NCBI GenBank assembly: GCA_903864275.1
Contig: CAIPFE010000060.1
Span: 124,001 to 188,000, forward strand
Direction of reading: 5' to 3'
DNA: 64,000 nt
Origin: an uncultured Mucilaginibacter sp.
GTDB lineage: Bacteria > Bacteroidota > Bacteroidia > Sphingobacteriales > Sphingobacteriaceae
The notes under the pieces are model-generated. The model did no database searches. It was not told the DNA's origin and saw only the letters and a list, made by a program, of their open reading frames with translations. How positions within the stretch are numbered: position 1 is the first letter of the stretch; the number at the start of each line of letters is the position of its first letter. Positions 9,710-17,743 of the stretch are shown one piece after another. Position numbers and translations under genes: made by a program.

Positions 9710-10501
9710 TTAATCAATAACAAGCTGTGTGCTTATCCCAAAGTGATCGCTGGGATATAAGCCCGTAGCCTTGTCAGCGACATTTAATACAATTTCTGAA
9801 TTAATAAATCGCGGGTATGCACTTTCACCGGTCGTTGGCAAGGCAAATATATGGTCAACACAAATTCGTTTGTTTTCAGCAAATGCCTCTGCCAGGCTAT
9901 ACCTGGGTTCGGCGCCATTGCCTGCGGTGTAGCAGTCAATTGACCCCGATATATTCATAAAAGTGCTGATCTCAACCGAGCCGGGGACCGCGTTAAAATC
10001 ACCGCAGATAATCGAATAACTAAAAGCTTTATTGGCAGTAGCTATATCAGCAAGCGCTTCGGCCTGCGCCTTTCGGGCCGGTACATTATTCACATGAGTA
10101 AGGTGTGCGTTAGTGATTAATATCCTTGTTCCTTCCGGCAGTGTTGTTTCAGCCTGTTGTACTTTGCGGTCCTCATCTCCGGGTACTGAAGGCAGATTAG
10201 CCCTGTTAACCGGCTTTAGCGGATGCGGGGAAAGTATACCCAACCCAGAAAAGCTATTGATCCAATGCCCTTCAAAATAGCGTTTCTTAAACCGCGCGGG
10301 TACAAAAGCATAGTTCATACTTAACTTTTCAGCCAAAAATTTTAAAGTATCTGTCCCGGTTTCATCGCTGTAAAAACATTCCTGGCATGCTATTATGGTT
10401 GGATTTAGCGCCCGCAGCTGGGATGCAAGTATTTGCATACGGACATGATATTCGCCATCGCATTTCCAGGTATTTATGGTCACAATTTTAACTGGCTCCA
10501 C
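9710..10501 (-). CDS. Endonuclease/exonuclease/phosphatase (EEP) family protein
   Basis: A 263-residue protein with the EEP core: NTWKCDGEY start, QECF (metal-binding Glu), TNAHLTH, GDFNAVPGS and a final SDHFGI (catalytic Asp-His). No signal peptide, so it should act in the cytoplasm. It is the first gene of the leftward operon that includes phnN, facing the phn regulator across a 316-base control region. EEP enzymes cleave phosphodiesters or phosphomonoesters; here a role on a phosphoribosyl intermediate is possible but is inference. Confidence 0.85.
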   Translation of the reverse strand: MEPVKIVTINTWKCDGEYHVRMQILASQLRALNPTIIACQECFYSDETGTDTLKFLAEKLSMNYAFVPARFKKRYFEGHWINSFSGLGILSPHPLKPVNRANLPSVPGDEDRKVQQAETTLPEGTRILITNAHLTHVNNVPARKAQAEALADIATANKAFSYSIICGDFNAVPGSVEISTFMNISGSIDCYTAGNGAEPRYSLAEAFAENKRICVDHIFALPTTGESAYPRFINSEIVLNVADKATGLYPSDHFGISTQLVID

Positions 10502-10817
10502 TATTGTTTTATTATAAAACGAAGGTGTGCAATCATCATTCAGTTATCATTAGCTGATAATTAGATTTACGTTAAGTCGGCTGATTTTGGGATTTTAATA
10601 TTTCATATCCGCGTGATCAAAAAACGTGAAATATTAGCCAATGGTTAGTCATTGGTTATTAAGGGATTAAAATGAATTTAATTTAACACTAAACTGCTAT
10701 TATATTATTAGAACTTAACGTTTGGCTAAAGTTTAGTTTAACTAAACACCATAATATAGTGTGCCGAACAAATGGTATTGAACCGTCACGAAACATCCTT
10801 AGAAATTGCTCATTAAA
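10502..10817. promoter_or_regulatory. Divergent control region of the phn locus
   Basis: This AT-rich gap separates the leftward EEP-kinase-phnN operon from the rightward regulator-phnG operon and must hold promoters in both directions. It contains three inverted repeats: TAATATTTCA/TGAAATATTA (10596-10636, 21-base loop), CCAATG/CATTGG (10638-10655) and a near-perfect palindrome GTTTAGTT-T-AACTAAAC (10731-10747). The last is the most operator-like. I see no clear TAnnTTTG -7 element here. Confidence 0.6.
10731..10747. promoter_or_regulatory. 17-base palindrome, candidate operator
   Basis: The arms GTTTAGTT and AACTAAAC are exact reverse complements with one base between them. A partial copy of the same word (ACTAAAC) lies about 45 bases upstream. 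Position, 71 bases before the regulator start, suits a binding site for the encoded OmpR-type protein or a repressor. Binding is not shown. Confidence 0.4.
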
Positions 10818-11540
10818 ATGAAAAAATACAGGCTTGTTGTTATTGATGATCACCACGACATACTCGATTTGCTGCGCTATAATTTTTTACAGGAAGGCTA
10901 CGAGGTAAAAGGTTTTTTTAACGCCGTTGATGCGCTGAAATATATCAATATAGATAATACGGATTTGGTGGTGACCGATTGGATGCTGCCGGAGATGGAC
11001 GGACTGGAACTTTGCAGGAATTTAAAAATGAGCCCGTCGACCCAGGATATTCCCCTGGTAATGCTAACCGGCAAAAATGATGAAATAGATACGGTGACAG
11101 CCCTTGAAGTTGGCGCCGAAGATTATATGGTAAAACCCATCCGCATAAAAGAAATGCTGAGCCGGGTAAAAAAGATTTTACGCCGGAAGGTTACCGTCGA
11201 GGCCGGCCAGGCCCGGAAGGATGTGCGTGAGATAATTGAATGCGGCGTTTTAAAAATGAACCTCACCAGTTACAAAGTTTTTATGAACGATGAGCTGCTT
11301 GAACTAACCATCGGCGAATTTAAACTGCTTGAACTGCTGGTAAAACAGCCGGGAAAAGTATTTTCACGCAACCAGCTTATTGAAAAAATTAACGGCTCAC
11401 AATACTTTGCCACCGAACGTTCGATAGACGTACAGATTGCCGGTTTGCGCAAAAAACTGGGTATATATAAGGATGCTGTTGAAACGGTGAGGTCGGTGGG
11501 ATATAGGTTTAAGCCCCCTGGCCCCCTAAAGGGGGAATGA
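10818..11540 (+). CDS. OmpR/PhoB-type response regulator
   Basis: A 240-residue protein starting at ATG 10818 (a TTG twelve bases earlier is less likely). The receiver domain has the acidic pair IDDHH, phospho-acceptor Asp54 in TDWMLPEMDG, and the KP motif MVKPIR; the C-terminal winged helix has FKLLELL, RSIDVQIAGLRKKLG and VGYRF. No histidine kinase is adjacent. It opens the rightward phn operon and probably responds to phosphate or phosphonate state. The last nine residues after YRF (KPPGPLKGE) are encoded by one arm of an intergenic repeat, an unusual C-terminus. Confidence 0.92.
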   Translation: MKKYRLVVIDDHHDILDLLRYNFLQEGYEVKGFFNAVDALKYINIDNTDLVVTDWMLPEMDGLELCRNLKMSPSTQDIPLVMLTGKNDEIDTVTALEVGAEDYMVKPIRIKEMLSRVKKILRRKVTVEAGQARKDVREIIECGVLKMNLTSYKVFMNDELLELTIGEFKLLELLVKQPGKVFSRNQLIEKINGSQYFATERSIDVQIAGLRKKLGIYKDAVETVRSVGYRFKPPGPLKGE

Positions 11541-11583
11541 ATATCCGATAACAATGTTCCCCCTTTAGGGGGTTAGGGGCCTT
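11511..11583. repeat. CCCCCTAAAGGGGGAA inverted-repeat element overlapping a stop codon
   Basis: Two 27-base arms (11511-11537 and 11557-11583) are reverse complements at 24 positions, with a 19-base loop. The left arm codes the last nine residues of the response regulator and the stop codon falls in the loop. Related C-run/AAA/G-run elements are, to my knowledge, common between genes in Bacteroidota. Confidence 0.85.
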
Positions 11584-11640
11584 AACAATACCCTAACAAA
11601 ACAATATTTTTTCACTAATTAACCGCAAATAATTGCCCGC

Positions 11641-11648
11641 TACTTTTG
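11641..11648 (+). promoter_or_regulatory. TAnnTTTG -7 element upstream of phnG
   Basis: TACTTTTG matches the Bacteroidota -7 consensus TAnnTTTG exactly and ends 18 bases before the chosen phnG ATG. No clear -33 TTTG is visible. If active, it gives phnGHIJKLM its own start separate from the regulator and would exclude the TTG at 11646 and make ATG 11658 very close to the transcript end, favouring ATG 11667. Confidence 0.5.
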
Positions 11649-11666
11649 GAGAAACCAATGCGATAC

Positions 11667-12086
11667 ATGGAAAAACAGGATTATATATTATGTGAGTGTG
11701 AGTTAGTCCCGCTGGAGAAATTTGTCGCCTCGATAGAAGACAATTTTGAGATAAAAATAGCAAGGATGCCATCCATCTGCATGACGATGATACAGGCTGA
11801 AGACTCCGTTGAATTTCAACCATTTTATCTTGGCGAAGCGCTGACCACTGAATGCGAAGTAATTGTAAACGGGCAAAAAGGTTACGGCATTTGCCTGGGC
11901 GATGAACCGCTGCGCAGCTATTGTATCGCTTTTATCGATGCTATTACCCAATTGCAGGACGTTGACCCGGAACCAGTCAATAATTTTTTGAATGAGCAGG
12001 CTGCCTTAATTGAGCAGGCTGACAAAATAGAATACAATTACATTATGCGCACCAAGGTTGACTTTAAACTGATGGAACAGGACTAA
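11667..12086 (+). CDS. phnG: C-P lyase core subunit PhnG
   Basis: A 139-residue protein from ATG 11667 (alternatives TTG 11646, ATG 11658). It has the PhnG pattern of a basic N-terminal helix, the MTMIQAEDSVEFQPFYLGEALTTE strand region and a closing KVDF, in the position expected before phnH. PhnG forms the (PhnGHIJ)2 core that exchanges the base of ATP for a phosphonate with PhnI. A CEC triplet near the N-terminus is absent from E. coli PhnG as I recall it. phnH starts two bases after the stop. Confidence 0.88.
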   Translation: MEKQDYILCECELVPLEKFVASIEDNFEIKIARMPSICMTMIQAEDSVEFQPFYLGEALTTECEVIVNGQKGYGICLGDEPLRSYCIAFIDAITQLQDVDPEPVNNFLNEQAALIEQADKIEYNYIMRTKVDFKLMEQD

Positions 12087-12087
12087 T

Positions 12088-12705
12088 ATGAGAAGAGAAG
12101 TTATTTACGACGAGGTATTTGATGCGCAGGAACAGTTCAGGTTACTGCTTGACAGTATGGCGCGGCCCGGCAAGATCAATAGCATGCCCGACATGGATAT
12201 TATACCGCCTGCCGGTTTAAATAAAGCCAGTGCTATGATCGCCTTCGCACTGCTGAACACGGACGTTTCATTTTACGCCGAAGGCGAAGGAAGCGATGCA
12301 ATAGAATCATACATCGCACTCAACACAACGGCGGCGCAGGTAGGCGTCGGCGAAGCAGATTTTGTTTTCATAAACGGCCTTTACGATGCCGGGATTATTT
12401 TCGACGCAAAAACAGGCACCCTCCCGTACCCCGAAGAGAGCGCAACTTTTGTTATTGATGTGGATGCCATCACTGAAGATGCCGGTGATTCAGAGTTAAT
12501 CTTAACACTAAAAGGCCCCGGCATTGAAACTACAAAACAGGTATATATAAACGGGATCAACCCGGGCATCCTTAAAGCGGTAAGGGAACAGAATATGGAA
12601 TTTCCGCTGGGCGTTGATTTGATGCTGACCGATAAAAATAATAATATCCTCTGTATCCCACGCAGTAACTTGTTTGAGATCGAGTACGTGGGAGTGGAGG
12701 TTTAG
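12088..12705 (+). CDS. phnH: C-P lyase core subunit PhnH
   Basis: A 205-residue protein, close to the usual ~195. Recognisable PhnH features are the start FDAQEQFRLLLDSMARPG, the PEESATFV segment, and LKGPGIE followed by a C-terminal FPLGVDLMLTD and IPRSN motif. PhnH is a structural subunit of the C-P lyase core with a fold resembling PLP enzymes but no PLP. It is two bases from phnG; an 80-base spacer of AAGTC-like words precedes phnI. Confidence 0.93.
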   Translation: MRREVIYDEVFDAQEQFRLLLDSMARPGKINSMPDMDIIPPAGLNKASAMIAFALLNTDVSFYAEGEGSDAIESYIALNTTAAQVGVGEADFVFINGLYDAGIIFDAKTGTLPYPEESATFVIDVDAITEDAGDSELILTLKGPGIETTKQVYINGINPGILKAVREQNMEFPLGVDLMLTDKNNNILCIPRSNLFEIEYVGVEV

Positions 12706-12785
12706 TACTAAGTCAAAAGTCTTAAGCCTGAAGTCCAAAGTCGACGTAAGACTAACAGTAGATTCATAATTAAAAAAATTAAAAC

Positions 12786-13913
12786 ATGGGATATGTTGCA
12801 GTAAAAGGCGGTACCGATGCCATCCACAATTCGCAGGAGTTGGTTGAGTTTTACCGTTTGCGGAATGCCGCCACGCCGCTTGATGTTAACCAGATCAGGT
12901 CGCAATTACGCCTTGCGGTTGACAAGGTAATAGGCGAGGGCGGTCTATATGCCCCCGAATATGCGGCCATTGCTTTGAAACAAGCCGAAGGCGAAGTTTT
13001 TGAAGCTGCTTTTATTTTACGGGCTTTCAGGACTACCTTACAAAGACGGTTTTATTCGGAAACGATAAATACCCGCGAGATGTTTGTTAAGCGAAAAATA
13101 TCAGCATCGTTCCGCGAAATACCAGGCGGGCAGATACTTGGCCCCACCAGGGATTATACGCAGCGGATATTGGATACCGGTAAAGCAGGTGAAACTGCCC
13201 ACGAAGTAAAAAGCTTCCTCGAGGCTTTTGAATCAAAGATCGACAGGGGTAAACTGCAGGATATAGATACTTACGGAAAGGTGATAGACCTGCTGAAACA
13301 GGAAGGTTTATTGAAAACCATTGACCCGAACGACGACCGGACACTGACTGATATTACCCGCGAGGCGATAAAATTTCCTGCGCCACGCTCGGCAAGATTG
13401 CAAATGATGGCGCGTGCAGAAACAGGAGGGCTGATGGCGATGGGCTACAGCAGCATGCGCGGCTTTGGCAGCGCCCACCCGACTGTTGGCGAATTGCGCT
13501 ATGGTAGTGTGCCTGTAATGATAAAAGACCCGTCTGGAAGGACCCGCTATGCCGGAAAAATTGAAGTAACCGAAGCCGAAATGGTATCCAGTGTTTCGAT
13601 CGGCAAAAAGAACGCTATCCCTAAGTTTACTATTGGTTACGGTTTGTGTTTTGGCCAGAATGATACGAAGGTAATTTGTATGGGCATACTGGATACCACC
13701 ATGCGCAGCCCGGATGTAAATGCGCCCGCCAATGACCAGGAATTTGTGCTTTATCATACCGAAGGCATAGAATCAATGGGCTTCACCAATCACCTTAAAC
13801 TACCGCATTATGTTGACTTCCAGTCAGTGTTGGGCGGAATCCGCGAAGCAATAAAGAGAAATGGCGAAAAAACGCCGGAGAAGAAACCGGAAGTAGCAGA
13901 AATGGAGCAATAA
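12786..13913 (+). CDS. phnI: C-P lyase core subunit PhnI (nucleosidase/transferase)
   Basis: A 375-residue protein (E. coli about 354). It starts GYVAVKGG and shows RAFRTTLQRR, SARLQMMARAETGGLMAMGYSSMRG and near the end the zinc-ligand region HLKLPHY (His336 and His341), corresponding to the two histidines reported in E. coli PhnI. PhnI displaces adenine from MgATP to give ribose-1-phosphonate-5-triphosphate. The extra length is a Lys/Glu-rich C-terminal tail. All recognisable catalytic surroundings are intact, in contrast with PhnJ. Confidence 0.95.
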   Translation: MGYVAVKGGTDAIHNSQELVEFYRLRNAATPLDVNQIRSQLRLAVDKVIGEGGLYAPEYAAIALKQAEGEVFEAAFILRAFRTTLQRRFYSETINTREMFVKRKISASFREIPGGQILGPTRDYTQRILDTGKAGETAHEVKSFLEAFESKIDRGKLQDIDTYGKVIDLLKQEGLLKTIDPNDDRTLTDITREAIKFPAPRSARLQMMARAETGGLMAMGYSSMRGFGSAHPTVGELRYGSVPVMIKDPSGRTRYAGKIEVTEAEMVSSVSIGKKNAIPKFTIGYGLCFGQNDTKVICMGILDTTMRSPDVNAPANDQEFVLYHTEGIESMGFTNHLKLPHYVDFQSVLGGIREAIKRNGEKTPEKKPEVAEMEQ

Positions 13914-13928
13914 CAGACAGTACAAATC

Positions 13929-14825
13929 ATGGTTGAAAATAAAAAATACGTTAACAAATACAACTTCGCCTTTATCGATGAGGCGACAAAAAGGGAGATC
14001 AGGCGCAAATTGCTAAAAGCGGTTGCCATACCGGGTTACCAGGTCCCTTATTCATCACCCGAAATGCCTATATCAAGGGGCTGGGGCACAGGCGGGCTGC
14101 ATGTCACACTGTCGGTAATTGGCAAAAAGGATGTGTTCAAAATTATTGACCAGGGCAGCGACGCCAGCGTAAATGCCTGCAACCTGCGTGAATTTGTGCA
14201 CATGATGACGGATGTTAAAACCACATTTGATACTTCCGAAGCCACATTGATCCAAACACGCCATCGTGTTACCGAAGAAGAACTGAAAGAAAACCAGATA
14301 TACATTTACCAGGTACCGCAGCCGGAACCACTGCGCGGCGTTGAACGCTACGAGAACAAAACAAGGCAAATGCACGGCGAGGCAGATTATGCAAAAATGT
14401 GGGTATCCATATACGAGTCGTTTATACGTCATGGCGATATTATGCTATATGCTGGTTATCCGGTTAAGGTTAACAACCGTTACATTATGGCGCCGTCTCC
14501 CATACCTAAATGGGATATACCCAATTTAAATCAATCAAAGGCGCTGCATTTGTTTGGCGCGGGCCGCGAGAAGCGCCTGTATGCCGTACCGCCCTATACT
14601 ACGGTAGAGCCGCTTGAATTTGAAGATGTGAAATTCCACACAGAAGATTTTACCGGCCTTGAATGCTTTAAAACAGGTTATAAAAAAGCTTACCTGGATG
14701 AACTTTACTTTGATGACGGAACAAGGCATTTTGTAATAAACGACAGCAATTTCCTGGATAAACTGATGGAGCATTCTCCGCTGAAACAACATTCCAATAA
14801 ATATATTGACAAAATTGAAGCATGA
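13929..14825 (+). CDS. phnJ: PhnJ-family C-P lyase subunit lacking the radical-SAM cysteine motif
   Basis: A 298-residue protein conserved with PhnJ along its length: AIPGYQVP with the glycyl-radical Gly (Gly36 here, Gly32 in E. coli), GWGTGG, DQGSD, TLIQTRHR, PEPLRGVE, PSPIPK and FGAGREKRLYAVPP. E. coli PhnJ cleaves the C-P bond using a [4Fe-4S] cluster held by CX2CX21CX5C (Cys241, 244, 266, 272). Aligned here on YLDE and FV, those sites read Cys246, Thr249, Ile270 and Leu276. Only one other cysteine exists (in NACNLRE), so a normal cluster cannot be built from this chain. The frame is intact and phnK overlaps its stop (ATGA), so it is not a visible pseudogene. The altered chemistry is inference. 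Confidence 0.95.
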   Translation: MVENKKYVNKYNFAFIDEATKREIRRKLLKAVAIPGYQVPYSSPEMPISRGWGTGGLHVTLSVIGKKDVFKIIDQGSDASVNACNLREFVHMMTDVKTTFDTSEATLIQTRHRVTEEELKENQIYIYQVPQPEPLRGVERYENKTRQMHGEADYAKMWVSIYESFIRHGDIMLYAGYPVKVNNRYIMAPSPIPKWDIPNLNQSKALHLFGAGREKRLYAVPPYTTVEPLEFEDVKFHTEDFTGLECFKTGYKKAYLDELYFDDGTRHFVINDSNFLDKLMEHSPLKQHSNKYIDKIEA

Positions 14826-15670
14826 GCAGGACTGATGATAACTGGTTGCTGAGGGTACGCAACCTCACCAAAATATACGGTGAGCCCAACGAGAATACGC
14901 TGAATATGACCGGCCCGCTTTTTAACTCGAACATTTGCCCCGAAACGGACGCCATTGTTGCCTGTGCCGACATCAGCTTCGATCTTTATCCGGGCGAAGT
15001 GCTGGGGATTGTAGGGGAAAGCGGATCGGGCAAGAGTACCGTGGTAAGGCTGCTTTACTTTGATATGGAAAAAACTGCAGGCTCAGCCTTTTTAAAGCCA
15101 TACAACAGTGGACTTGCAAACATCCTCGAAGAATCGAACCAGAAGAAAAGGTTCATCCGCAACCACCTGATGGGCATGGTTTACCAAAACCCCAGGGACG
15201 GCCTTAATTTCCGGTTTTCATCAGGCGGGAACATCGCCGAAAAGCTGATCATGGCAGGTAATATGAATGTGGGCCAGATCCGTGGCCGTGCATCGGAACT
15301 GCTCGAGAAAACCGAAGTACCCGTACAAAGGATGGATGACCGCCCGTCATCATTCAGCGGGGGTATGCAGCAGCGTGTGCAGATTTCAAAAGCCATAGCC
15401 AATAATCCACCACTGCTTTTTTTAGACGAAGTAACTACCGGGCTTGACGTATCCGTACAAGCAAAAGTGCTCGACCTGATCAGGGAGTTGCAGCAGGACC
15501 TGGGCATAGCTATGATCGTAGTTTCACATGATCTTTCGGTAATACGCATGCTTACCGACCGCACCATTGTGCTGAAGGACGGCAGGATAGTTGAAAGCGG
15601 GCTTACCGATCAGATACTGCAGGATCCGCAGCACGAATACTCGCAATTGCTGGTTAGCTCATTGTTATAA
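14822..15670 (+). CDS. phnK: C-P lyase ATP-binding protein PhnK
   Basis: A 282-residue ABC ATPase: Walker A GESGSGKST at residues 65-73, signature FSGGMQQRVQ, Walker B LLFLDEVTTG, and a H-loop VSHD; DLYPGEVLGIVG is typical of PhnK. PhnK docks on the C-P lyase core through PhnJ. Between LTKIY and DISFDL there are 30 residues where E. coli PhnK has about 7, containing Cys39 and Cys48 but no CxxC. Walker B reads DEV rather than the usual DEP. It overlaps phnJ by four bases (ATGA). Confidence 0.94.
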   Translation: MSRTDDNWLLRVRNLTKIYGEPNENTLNMTGPLFNSNICPETDAIVACADISFDLYPGEVLGIVGESGSGKSTVVRLLYFDMEKTAGSAFLKPYNSGLANILEESNQKKRFIRNHLMGMVYQNPRDGLNFRFSSGGNIAEKLIMAGNMNVGQIRGRASELLEKTEVPVQRMDDRPSSFSGGMQQRVQISKAIANNPPLLFLDEVTTGLDVSVQAKVLDLIRELQQDLGIAMIVVSHDLSVIRMLTDRTIVLKDGRIVESGLTDQILQDPQHEYSQLLVSSLL

Positions 15671-15710
15671 TCAATTTTTAGGTACACGTATTTAAGGCCA
15701 AAATATAGTA

Positions 15711-16430
15711 ATGAATATATTAGAAGTAAACGACCTGAGCAAGATTTTTAATCTTCATATCCTTAAAAATAAAAAGATAGAAGCCCTTAAAGAAATTAGT
15801 TTCACCATGAAAGAGGGTGAAATAATTGGGCTTACCGGGAAATCCGGTTCAGGTAAATCCAGTTTGATGAAGTGCATTTATCGCACTTACCTGGCCTCAT
15901 CCGGCGAGATCATTTATGCATCGCAGGACGGCAGCATTGATATGGTTAAGGCCGATGACCACCGCATCATCGAACTCAGGAAAACAGAGATCAACTATTG
16001 CTCGCAGTTTTTAAGCGTTATCCCGCGTGTGTCGGCAGTGGATGTGGTTTGTGAAAATTTGTTCAGGATCGAAAAAAATAAAACCCGGGCACGCGAACAA
16101 GCGAAAGAAATGCTGGAGCAACTTGGCTTGCCTTCTGATCTCTGGGACGCCTTCCCTGTTACTTTCAGCGGCGGCGAGCAGCAGCGCATCAATGTAGCCC
16201 GTGCAATTATAGCCGGACCGCGCTTTCTGCTGATTGACGAGCCAACTGCTTCGCTGGACGCAAGAACGAAAGATATAGTTATCGACATGATAGTTGACCT
16301 GAAAAGGAACGGTACTTCGGTGCTCTGCATTTCGCACGACGAATATACGCTCGACAGGCTTGTAGACCGGCGCATAGAACTCCAGACAGGCCGCATCACT
16401 GCGGTTGAGATGGATGGCGTTGAGGTTTAG
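15711..16430 (+). CDS. phnL: C-P lyase-associated ABC ATPase PhnL
   Basis: A 239-residue ABC ATPase with Walker A GKSGSGKSS (residues 43-51), signature FSGGEQQRIN, Walker B FLLIDEPTASLD and a switch-region CISHDEYT. Its place directly after phnK and its length fit PhnL, which assembles with PhnK as the second ATPase pair of the C-P lyase. A 92-base spacer with direct ACATTCCAAC words follows before phnM. Confidence 0.93.
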   Translation: MNILEVNDLSKIFNLHILKNKKIEALKEISFTMKEGEIIGLTGKSGSGKSSLMKCIYRTYLASSGEIIYASQDGSIDMVKADDHRIIELRKTEINYCSQFLSVIPRVSAVDVVCENLFRIEKNKTRAREQAKEMLEQLGLPSDLWDAFPVTFSGGEQQRINVARAIIAGPRFLLIDEPTASLDARTKDIVIDMIVDLKRNGTSVLCISHDEYTLDRLVDRRIELQTGRITAVEMDGVEV

Positions 16431-16522
16431 TTTGAAAGTCCGAAAGAAAGAAGTTAGTAAACGCAATAGAGGCTATTTTAACATTACAACATTCCAACTT
16501 TTCAACATTCCAACAATAAGAA

Positions 16523-17743
16523 ATGAACTCGTTTATCATAAATAATGCAACTGTAATAACGCCGGGCGAAGTGCTTAACAACACATCCATACTGGTTGAG
16601 CATGGCATTATCACACATATTGCCCCGCATATTGATGAAAAACATGCGGACAGGGTAATTGATGCCGGGGGCGACATAGTTATGCCCGGTATCATAGATA
16701 TACACACCGATGCGATGGATGCCGAGATCGTGCCCCGCACGGGCGCTGATATACCGATCAACATAGCCTTCAGGGAACTGGAAAGAAAAATGAGCGGCTG
16801 CGGATTTACTACAGTTTATCATTCACTGCACCTCGGTTATAACATGGCCGAATTCCATTCGCGTAGTAAATACAGCCGCAACGAGGTATTTGAAACAGTT
16901 TACAGGGCGTCGAAAGGCAGTACCTTACTGAACAATAAAATACACCTGCGGTTTGAGCTGACCGGCATTGATGCTTATGAGGAATGTTTTGAGCTGATGG
17001 ATAAGGGTTATATTGGCATGCTGTCGGTAATGGATCACACACCCGGCCAGGGACAGATCACGAAAGAGCACTTCATTGGGTTTTATATGAAGATCTCAAA
17101 GGTGAGTGAGGCTGAAGCCTTAGTAGCCTATGAAGAAAGAATAAGTTTGCCCATAGTAGCCGGGGAAAAACTTGAGGCGCTGATCAATCATGCCCAAAAG
17201 TTGCATATTCCTGTTGCGTCGCATGATGATGATACTGTTGAAAAAGTGGCATATATGCACAGTTTGGGCGTCAATATCTGCGAATTCCCCATTACCATGG
17301 AAACTGCGCTTCATGCGGCTGTGTTAGGGATGCATGTGGTAGGCGGAGCCTCCAATATTTTAAGGGGCGGGTCGCTTTCAGGCAACCTGAATATGAAAGA
17401 CGCAGTTTTAGCGGGGGCGGTTGATACTTTATGTTCCGATTATTATCCGCCATCCATACTGCATTCAATTTTTAAATTGTACAATGAAGAATCGATGCCT
17501 TTGCATGAGGCGGTAAACCTCGCGACCCTGCACCCGGCTAAGGCAGCACGCATAAGCCACCATACAGGCAGCATTGAAACCGGCAAGGACGCCGACCTGG
17601 TAATTGTAAAGCTTGTGGACGATATTCCCATGGTCACCCACACAATAGTGAGGGGCCATATCGTAGCGCAGGCGAGCAATCAGGTTACTTATGATAAGGA
17701 TTATAAACTGAATGATAATTTATCGCTGACCAATGAACTATAA
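16523..17743 (+). CDS. phnM: Ribose-1-phosphonate triphosphate diphosphohydrolase PhnM
   Basis: A 406-residue amidohydrolase-fold protein with PhnM motifs: DIHTDAMD, MDHTPGQGQ, ASHDDDT, CEFPITMETA and CSDYYPPSIL. PhnM removes pyrophosphate from ribose-1-phosphonate-5-triphosphate ahead of PhnJ. The motif usually read RGGSHSGN is RGGSLSGN here, so one His is Leu; the second PhnM-like gene in this window keeps the His. Its end overlaps the start of the 2H phosphoesterase gene by 11 bases, coupling the two. Confidence 0.93.
   Translation: MNSFIINNATVITPGEVLNNTSILVEHGIITHIAPHIDEKHADRVIDAGGDIVMPGIIDIHTDAMDAEIVPRTGADIPINIAFRELERKMSGCGFTTVYHSLHLGYNMAEFHSRSKYSRNEVFETVYRASKGSTLLNNKIHLRFELTGIDAYEECFELMDKGYIGMLSVMDHTPGQGQITKEHFIGFYMKISKVSEAEALVAYEERISLPIVAGEKLEALINHAQKLHIPVASHDDDTVEKVAYMHSLGVNICEFPITMETALHAAVLGMHVVGGASNILRGGSLSGNLNMKDAVLAGAVDTLCSDYYPPSILHSIFKLYNEESMPLHEAVNLATLHPAKAARISHHTGSIETGKDADLVIVKLVDDIPMVTHTIVRGHIVAQASNQVTYDKDYKLNDNLSLTNEL

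Noticed and set aside
13929..14825. PhnJ as a pseudogene
   Set aside because: The frame is uninterrupted, all other conserved blocks are intact, the cysteine replacements are spread over three codons, and it overlaps phnK by four bases.
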